From: Amycolatopsis alba DSM 44262
GTDB taxonomy: Bacteria > Actinomycetota > Actinomycetes > Mycobacteriales > Pseudonocardiaceae
Length of the DNA stretch: 64,000 bases
NCBI RefSeq assembly: GCF_000384215.1
Contig: NZ_KB913032.1
Span: 8,207,605 to 8,271,604 of the forward strand
Direction: 5' to 3'
Shown piece after piece: positions 59,207 to 64,000 of this stretch; within the stretch, counting starts at the first letter, position 1, and each line of letters begins with the position of its first letter. A program made the translations under genes and the position numbers. Under the pieces are notes generated by a model that was given only the letters and a program-made list of their open reading frames with translations, was not told where the DNA came from and did no database searches.

Positions 59207-59662
59207 TCATCCGGCCGCTGTCTCCATCAGCCGTGCGGCGAGCGTGGTGCCCCAGGCCTCGGCGCGTTCCTGCACGCCGTCGCACAGGATGGTGGCGTTC
59301 TTGCTCACGTCCACGAAAAGCTCTCCGGCGGGAGAAGCGGCACACCGCGGCGCTTCAGCAGCAACTTCCGCGCGCCGACCGCGGCCGAGCCGGTAAGCCA
59401 TCGAGCACGGTGGAGTCTCGTGTCGAAGGCAGCGACGGGGACTCGTCGCGACGCCGACGGCAAGGCGTTCAACCATTCCCGTACACCGGTCGACGAGCGC
59501 ACGCCGCCTTCGACCTGCTGCTGCGCGCTCTTGCGGGTACCGGGCGCCGTCGACGTTGACGACGTCGACCTCGCAGGACGTGGCCAATCCCTTGCCGATC
59601 GCCCTGGCGACGATTTCGGTGTTACCGAACATCGACTCGAACACCACGAGTACCTGCATCAT
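59207..59662 (-). pseudogene. Flavodoxin gene with two frameshifts
   Basis: The N-terminus VVFESMFGNTEIVARAIGKG (FMN loop) is in one frame; the middle STGVREWLNALPSASRRVPV, AAFDTRLHRARWLTGSAAVG is in a second (59305-59502); the end FVDVSKNATILCDGVQERAE returns to the first. Each piece is flavodoxin-like and together they cover a normal ~150-residue protein, so the gene is broken by at least two indels. Confidence 0.75.
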
Positions 59663-59866
59663 GATTCTCCTTGCCGGGCTCGTTCAAGACGCGGGTCACG
59701 GCTCGGTGCCATCCGGATCCGGCCTGATTCGACGGTCCCGCGTGGCCGCGCGGGAGAACAGAAACGAACGGCCCGGCGAACCAGGCCCTCCGGCCCTCCA
59801 CCGCACACCTCTCCCGGAGAACCCTGAAACGCGGCCCTTCCCCGCTCTACAGAGGCAGGTTTTGCG

Positions 59867-60886
59867 ATGGATCACGGCCTTCCCGACGACTTCACCGTCG
59901 AATCCGCGGTGGCCCTGGCCTGCCGCGCTCCCTCAGTGCACAACTCCCAGCCCTGGCAATGGCGCGTCGGGGACCGCACCCTCCATCTCTACGCAGATCG
60001 GAGCCGGCAGCTGGCCGGGACCGATCCCGACGGACGCGATCTCATGCTCGGCTGCGGTGCGGCCCTGCATCATCTCCGGGTCGGCTTCGCGGCCTTGGGC
60101 TGGCGGGCCGAGGTGCACCGGCTACCCAACCCCGCCGAGCCGGGCCACCTCGCGTCCGTCGAGCTGCACCGGCACGAGCCCACCCAGGAGGACATCACCC
60201 TCGCCGCCACGATCCCCCGGCGACGGACAGACCGGCGCAGGCACAGCTCCTGGACCGTGCCCACCGGTTACCTCGACGACCTGGCCCGGCACGCGGCCGA
60301 CGAAGGCACGATCCTCCGCCTCGCGCTCGACGCCGCCCGCTACCACCTCGCCCGCGCCATCTCCGAAGCCGCCGAGGCCCATGCGGCAGATCCCGTATAC
60401 CGGACCGAACTCGCCGCCTGGAGTGGCAGGCACACCGCGCCCGACGGCGTCCCGTCGGCGAACGCGCCCTCTCAGGACGACACTCCAGGCGCCCTGCCGA
60501 CGCGCGCGTTCGCCGACCCCAAGCTGGACCAGCCCGAAGGCGCGTCAGGTGAGGCGGACGAAACCGTGCTCCTCGTGCTGAGCACCGCTTCGGATGACCC
60601 CATGTCGCGGCTTCGTGCCGGCGAGGCCACCAGCGCGGTTCTGCTCGCCGCGACCAGCCTCGGCCTCGCCACCTCTCCGCTCACCGAACCACTGGAAGTG
60701 GCGGACACCCGGACGAAGGTGCGCGACCTGGTCGCCGGCGGCACCTTCCCGCAGATGGTGCTGCGGACCGGTTGGGCGCCGGTCAACGCAGACCCGCTGC
60801 CCGCGACCCCGCGCCGAAACCTGGACGAGGTCCTCTCACCGCTCGGGACACCGGTGGGCGGAGAAGTGCGCTATCAGAGTCACTGA
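59867..60886 (+). CDS. Acg-type FMN nitroreductase-family protein
   Basis: 339 residues. The start ALACRAPSVHNSQPWQWRVG is the marker of the Acg (Rv2032) family; further motifs are GRDLMLGCGAALHHLRVGFA, IPRRRTDRRRHSSW and LRAGEATSAVLLAATSLGLA, and the end is FPQMVLRTGW. Acg proteins bind FMN with a lid over the site and may store or sequester flavin; in mycobacteria the gene is in the DosR regulon. AGAGGCAGG lies upstream of the ATG. The SHOCT gene follows 16 bases later. Confidence 0.88.
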   Translation: MDHGLPDDFTVESAVALACRAPSVHNSQPWQWRVGDRTLHLYADRSRQLAGTDPDGRDLMLGCGAALHHLRVGFAALGWRAEVHRLPNPAEPGHLASVELHRHEPTQEDITLAATIPRRRTDRRRHSSWTVPTGYLDDLARHAADEGTILRLALDAARYHLARAISEAAEAHAADPVYRTELAAWSGRHTAPDGVPSANAPSQDDTPGALPTRAFADPKLDQPEGASGEADETVLLVLSTASDDPMSRLRAGEATSAVLLAATSLGLATSPLTEPLEVADTRTKVRDLVAGGTFPQMVLRTGWAPVNADPLPATPRRNLDEVLSPLGTPVGGEVRYQSH

Positions 60887-60901
60887 TCGAAAGGGGCCAC
60901 C

Positions 60902-61141
60902 ATGCCTTACTGGCACTACTACACCGACGATGGCGGCGGCTGGATCGGCATGGTGCTCATGCTGATCACCGTGCTCATCCTGGTCGGTGGTCTCATCACG
61001 GTCTCGGCGATCCTGTTGCGCCGCGCCGGCCAGACCTCGACCGGGCACGACGACGCGATCAAGATCCTGAACGAACGCTTCGCCCGTGGAGAGATCGACA
61101 AGGACGAGTTCGAAGCGCGGCGTGCCGCACTTCGAGGGTGA
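60902..61141 (+). CDS. SHOCT-domain small membrane protein
   Basis: 79 residues. One transmembrane helix (GMVLMLITVLILVGGLITVS) follows an aromatic N-terminus (MPYWHYYTDDGGG); the C-terminus is a SHOCT motif (DAIKILNERFARGEIDKDEF EARRAAL). AAAGGGG lies before the ATG. Probably co-transcribed with the Acg-type gene. SHOCT domains promote oligomerisation; role unknown. Confidence 0.88.
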   Translation: MPYWHYYTDDGGGWIGMVLMLITVLILVGGLITVSAILLRRAGQTSTGHDDAIKILNERFARGEIDKDEFEARRAALRG

Positions 61142-61307
61142 ACGGGCGTGCCCACGAAGGGACAGGCGATGTCACGGACGGCCAAACCCGGCCCGTCTCC
61201 GATCCGATCCCACTCTCAAGCTCGCCCGGACCTTCCGGACGGCGCCGATGGGTGATCCCCGCGGTCTTCTTCAGCGGGACCAAGTACCCGCTGTCGGGCC
61301 CCCTCGA

Positions 61308-62993
61308 TCACCCAGCGCCGGCAGGTGCCGTCCCTCTCCGGCGGAAGGCCTCGACCACGCTGGGCAGCGTCGGATACAGCGATCCGGAGCCGATGAGCTC
61401 GAGAAGGCCAGCGGCGTCGAGGTCGTCCCGTAGCTCCTGCTTCACTCTGGCGAGCGCGAACGTGACCCCACGACGTCGCAACTCCTCGCAGAACTCGCGC
61501 AGGGCATCAGCCGCCGTGACATCGATCTCGACATTGGCTTCGGCGTTGAGAACGAACCATTCGACCCGCTCCTCGCCGTCCAGCGCCGCGAGTGCTCGCC
61601 GCCGGAAGTCATCGGCGTTGGCGAAGCAGAGTGGTGCGTCGTATCGGTAGATCACGAGCCCTGGCTCAGTCGTCGCGTCGGGATAATCGTCGACGTCGTG
61701 CATTCCAGGGACACCGGAAACGAAACCGAGCACGGCGCCGTGCGGCCGCGCCAGCCTGCGCAGAAGGTCCAAAATAGACAACCTGACTGCGGCGAGCACA
61801 CCGTTGAGGACACCCAGGCCGACCACGGCGAGCAAGGTCGACACCGTCAGGACGAACTCGCTACGCCGGAACCGGGCGATTCGCCGGAACCGGGCGATTC
61901 GCCGGAACTCACGGATGTCGATCAGCTTCAACGCCGCGTAGACGACGATCGCCGCCAGTGCGGCCTTGGGGAAGCCGGCCAGTAGCGGCCCCGCGAAGAG
62001 AATCGCCACCAGGACCGTGACGAGCGCGGTGATCGAGTAAAGCTGGGTCCTGGCACCCATCGCGGACGCCAGCGCGGTCCGGCTGCCACTCGAACTGACC
62101 GGAAACCCGTGCAGAAGTCCCGAGGAGAGGTTTGACGCGGCCAGGGCACGCAGTTCACGATCGGCATCGACTCGATCGCCGTGCTCACCCGCGAAGGCAC
62201 GGGCGGTCAGGACGTTGTCGGAGAAGCCGACGAGCGCGATCCCCACCGCGGGCAACAGCAGGTTCCACAGATCTGCTCCGTCCAACGCCGGAAGACCAGG
62301 TACGGGTAGCGACTCCGGAATCGTTCCGATCACTCGGATTCCTTCTTCGGTCAGCGAAAAGCCGGCGACCACGGCGGCGGCCGCCAGTACCGCTGCCAAC
62401 GGTCCGGGGAATCGCGGGAGCCAGCGCTGGAGCACCAGCAAGGAAGCCAGCACCAGACCGCCGAGGGCCAGGGTCGGCCAGTGCGGGTGCTCGATGTTCG
62501 CGAGGAACGAGCGGAATTCCGCGATCATCCCGTCGCCCGTGACGGGGACACCGGTCAGCTTGCCCAGCTGGCTCACGATCATCAGCACCGCGATCCCGGC
62601 CATGTAGCCGGTCAGCACCGGTTTCGACAGCAGATCCGCCAGCACGCCGAGCCTGGCCAGTCCGGCGAGCAGGCACAAGGCCCCGACCAAGAGGGCCAGC
62701 ATGGCCGCGAGCGCGCCGTAGCGGAGAGGATCTCCCGCGGCGAACGGGCCCAGCGCGACGGCGGTCATCAACGCGGTCGTCGACTCCGGACCTACCGAAA
62801 GCAGCCTCGACGATCCCAGCATCGCGTAGACGGCCAGAGGTCCTGCCACCGCCCACAGTCCGGCCTCCGGGGGCAGGCCCGCGACCTCCGCGTACGCCAT
62901 GACCTGCGGTATCAGATACGCGGCGACCGTCGCTCCAGCCAGCAGGTCACCTCGGAGCCAGGAACGCCGATAACCTGTGAAGAAGAGCTTCAT
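61308..62993 (-). CDS. SulP-family anion transporter with STAS domain
   Basis: 561 residues. The SulP beginning RGDLLAGATVAAYLIPQVMA, YAEVAGLPPEAGLWAVAGPL and VGPESTTALMTAVAL leads about 11-12 transmembrane segments; residues ~440-550 are the STAS domain (VIYRYDAPLCFANADDFRRR, VLNAEANVEIDVTAADALRE). It carries sulphate, bicarbonate or related anions. An 18-bp tandem duplication adds six residues (RFRRIA) at the end of the membrane part. ATG 62993 overlaps the stop of the upstream lycopene-cyclase-like frame. A frame extending to 63194 is not supported. Confidence 0.88.
   Translation of the reverse strand: MKLFFTGYRRSWLRGDLLAGATVAAYLIPQVMAYAEVAGLPPEAGLWAVAGPLAVYAMLGSSRLLSVGPESTTALMTAVALGPFAAGDPLRYGALAAMLALLVGALCLLAGLARLGVLADLLSKPVLTGYMAGIAVLMIVSQLGKLTGVPVTGDGMIAEFRSFLANIEHPHWPTLALGGLVLASLLVLQRWLPRFPGPLAAVLAAAAVVAGFSLTEEGIRVIGTIPESLPVPGLPALDGADLWNLLLPAVGIALVGFSDNVLTARAFAGEHGDRVDADRELRALAASNLSSGLLHGFPVSSSGSRTALASAMGARTQLYSITALVTVLVAILFAGPLLAGFPKAALAAIVVYAALKLIDIREFRRIARFRRIARFRRSEFVLTVSTLLAVVGLGVLNGVLAAVRLSILDLLRRLARPHGAVLGFVSGVPGMHDVDDYPDATTEPGLVIYRYDAPLCFANADDFRRRALAALDGEERVEWFVLNAEANVEIDVTAADALREFCEELRRRGVTFALARVKQELRDDLDAAGLLELIGSGSLYPTLPSVVEAFRRRGTAPAGAG
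61864..61899 (-). repeat. 18-bp tandem duplication inside the SulP gene
   Basis: Unit CGCCGGAACCGGGCGATT at 61864-61881 and 61882-61899, with a partial third copy to 61908. It keeps frame and repeats RFRRIA in the protein, just before the STAS linker. Confidence 0.9.
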
Positions 62994-63679
62994 CGATGTC
63001 TCCGGCGCATCGCGGAGTACAGCGAAGGCGGTAAGCGCGCGAACAGTTTCCCCTCCTGCGGCAGGGAATTCTCCTCGTCGAGGAAGTGCAGAACCTGTTC
63101 GGTCGAACAGGTTGGAAAGACCTGTTCGAGTAACGCAGGATCGCCGGCTACGGCATCCAGAAGGTTTTGGTCCCGATGGTGAGAATCGAGCCACGCCTGC
63201 GGTCTACAGCCCACGAAGCTCGCGGCACGGCTCTGGGAAGTACGGAAGTCGAAGAAGGTGGGCACGGCCGAGTCGAACGCCGGCTCGGCCGTGCGCACAT
63301 ACCAGCCGCGGAAGATGAGCCAGCCGTCGATCCGGACTGGACCGTGACGAAGAACGCTGTCGAACACCCGGTCGGCACGCAGGATCTCACCGTCCACAAT
63401 GGCTTCGACGCTCTGGCCCGCCTGCCGGATCTCGGTGACCCGCCCGCCGCGGAAGTGGACCTCGTCTCGTTTCGCGGCTTCCCTGGTGACCGCGGCCTCC
63501 AGATCGTCGCCGCGGACGAAGTGATACTTGTACCGGCCGAGACCGACGATCCCGTTGTCCACGACGACGATCGGCCCCAGAGACTCGGGCCGCGCCACCA
63601 GATGCGCCACGAGACGGAGGATCGTCATCGACCGAGTGCACAGCTTCGCGCGTCCACACACCAGTGACCAGAGACGCAC
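62990..63679 (-). pseudogene. Lycopene-cyclase-like FAD enzyme, truncated
   Basis: The frame starts inside the family: VRGDDLEAAVTREAAKRDEV, VTEIRQAGQSVEAIVDG, DRVFDSVLRHGPVRIDGWLI then FRGWYVRTAEPAFD, as in CrtY-type cyclases. The N-terminal FAD GxGxxG third is missing, and between FVGCRPQ and GDPALLEQVF about 60 residues expected by the family are replaced by a short unrelated stretch. The end LHFLDEENSLPQEGKLFARL is normal. It overlaps the SulP start (ATGA). Likely inactive. Confidence 0.65.
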
Positions 63680-63775
63680 CCGAGGTCCCTGGAATCCGGG
63701 ACCAACGGCACCGGACCGCGCGCGTCCGCCCGCTTAGCTTTGGCCTCGTAGCGTCGTGGCGAGCGGAAAGAGCCG

Positions 63776-64000
63776 ATGATGACCCGAACTCTCCGGCTGA
63801 CCGGGCCGATCGTGGTCGGCGCCGACGGATCCACCGGTGCTCAGGCGGCCGTCACCTGGGGTATTCAGGCCGCCGAACGGCACGAAACCTCCCTCGAACT
63901 GTGGCATGCACTCGGAATCCCCGACTACTACCTGGGCGGCGTCCCGCCGACCGATGACCTCTTGCGCAAGATCCGAACCCGAGGGGAGGCGATTCTCCGT
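63776..64000 (+). CDS. Universal stress protein (runs off right edge)
   Basis: 75 residues visible. TGPIVVGADGSTGAQAAVTW is the USP beta-strand and first loop; then GIQAAERHETSLELWHALGI. The UspA-type G-2x-G-9x-G(S/T) ATP motif would lie outside the window. GGAAAGAG precedes ATG 63776 (or 63779). It completes the dormancy-type gene set of this end of the window. Confidence 0.85.
   Translation, partial: MMTRTLRLTGPIVVGADGSTGAQAAVTWGIQAAERHETSLELWHALGIPDYYLGGVPPTDDLLRKIRTRGEAILR

Noticed and set aside
61160..61255. 28-codon ORF starting MSRTAKPGPS after the SHOCT gene
   Set aside because: A weak GAAGGGA site but no conserved feature; too short to support.
61276..61289. GGGACCAAGTACCC as a DosR box
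   Set aside because: Arms are not symmetric at the GT/CC position and it lies downstream of genes on both sides, not in a promoter.
1..64000. CRISPR arrays or complete insertion sequences
   Set aside because: No regularly spaced direct repeats and no complete transposase with terminal inverted repeats were seen.

Overview
The window is high-GC actinomycete DNA. Type I PKS and FAAL genes, KTG/SDN beta-lactamase genes, LLM/F420-type oxidoreductases, Streptomyces-style HATPase switch proteins, DUF1918, Acg-type nitroreductase and abundant secreted S1/M64 peptidases together suggest a Pseudonocardiaceae chromosome, most likely an Amycolatopsis-like organism. That placement is inferred from gene content only.

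Region 1 (1-5.6 kb) is the edge of a lipid-initiated polyketide locus. It has a fatty-acyl-AMP ligase translationally coupled to an ACP-KS polyketide synthase that runs off the left edge, a DHA2 exporter and a TrmB/LuxR-type regulator. Region 2 (5.6-43.3 kb) is ordinary accessory and metabolic chromosome. It contains a tripeptidyl-aminopeptidase, a siderophore-interacting flavoprotein, and a complete blaA-blaB / bla regulatory unit resembling that of Streptomyces cacaoi. It also contains a VWA/Calx-beta surface protein, MarR-RidA and NmrA-TetR pairs with clear palindromic operators, three S1-type proteins (one with the whole catalytic triad lost), an M64 peptidase, a GH84 hexosaminidase, an amidohydrolase-MHS transporter operon, and a GMC oxidoreductase-aldehyde dehydrogenase operon behind a KstR-like operator. 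Three LLM-family oxidoreductases lie here too.

Region 3 (43.5-55.05 kb) begins at a tRNA-Leu(GAG) gene and looks like a decayed integrative island. A serine-recombinase C-terminal stub has its stop codon inside the tRNA gene. Beyond it are two unknown genes (one with a kinase-like glycine loop) divergent from two tiny ORFs and a truncated ThiF/HesA-type adenylyltransferase N-terminus. Then come a DEDDh exonuclease-TerB-BRCT gene coupled to an unknown gene, a dead metallo-beta-lactamase-fold gene, a HEPN/DUF3644 protein, a 459-residue unknown with a divergent membrane protein, and two copies of an AbrB-like gene (one dead), the second feeding a frameshifted tyrosine integrase. The island stops against an ABC-transporter gene reduced to its first 18 codons.

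Region 4 (55.0-64 kb) resembles a DosR-type dormancy/redox cluster in decay. PEP synthase, an Acg-type nitroreductase, a SHOCT membrane protein, a SulP-STAS transporter and a universal stress protein look intact. A P-type ATPase, the BON half of a CBS-BON protein, DUF1918, a flavodoxin and a lycopene-cyclase-like gene are fragmentary, frameshifted or interrupted. Two DosR-like palindromes lie upstream of PEP synthase and DUF1918. No CRISPR array, rRNA or complete insertion sequence was found.
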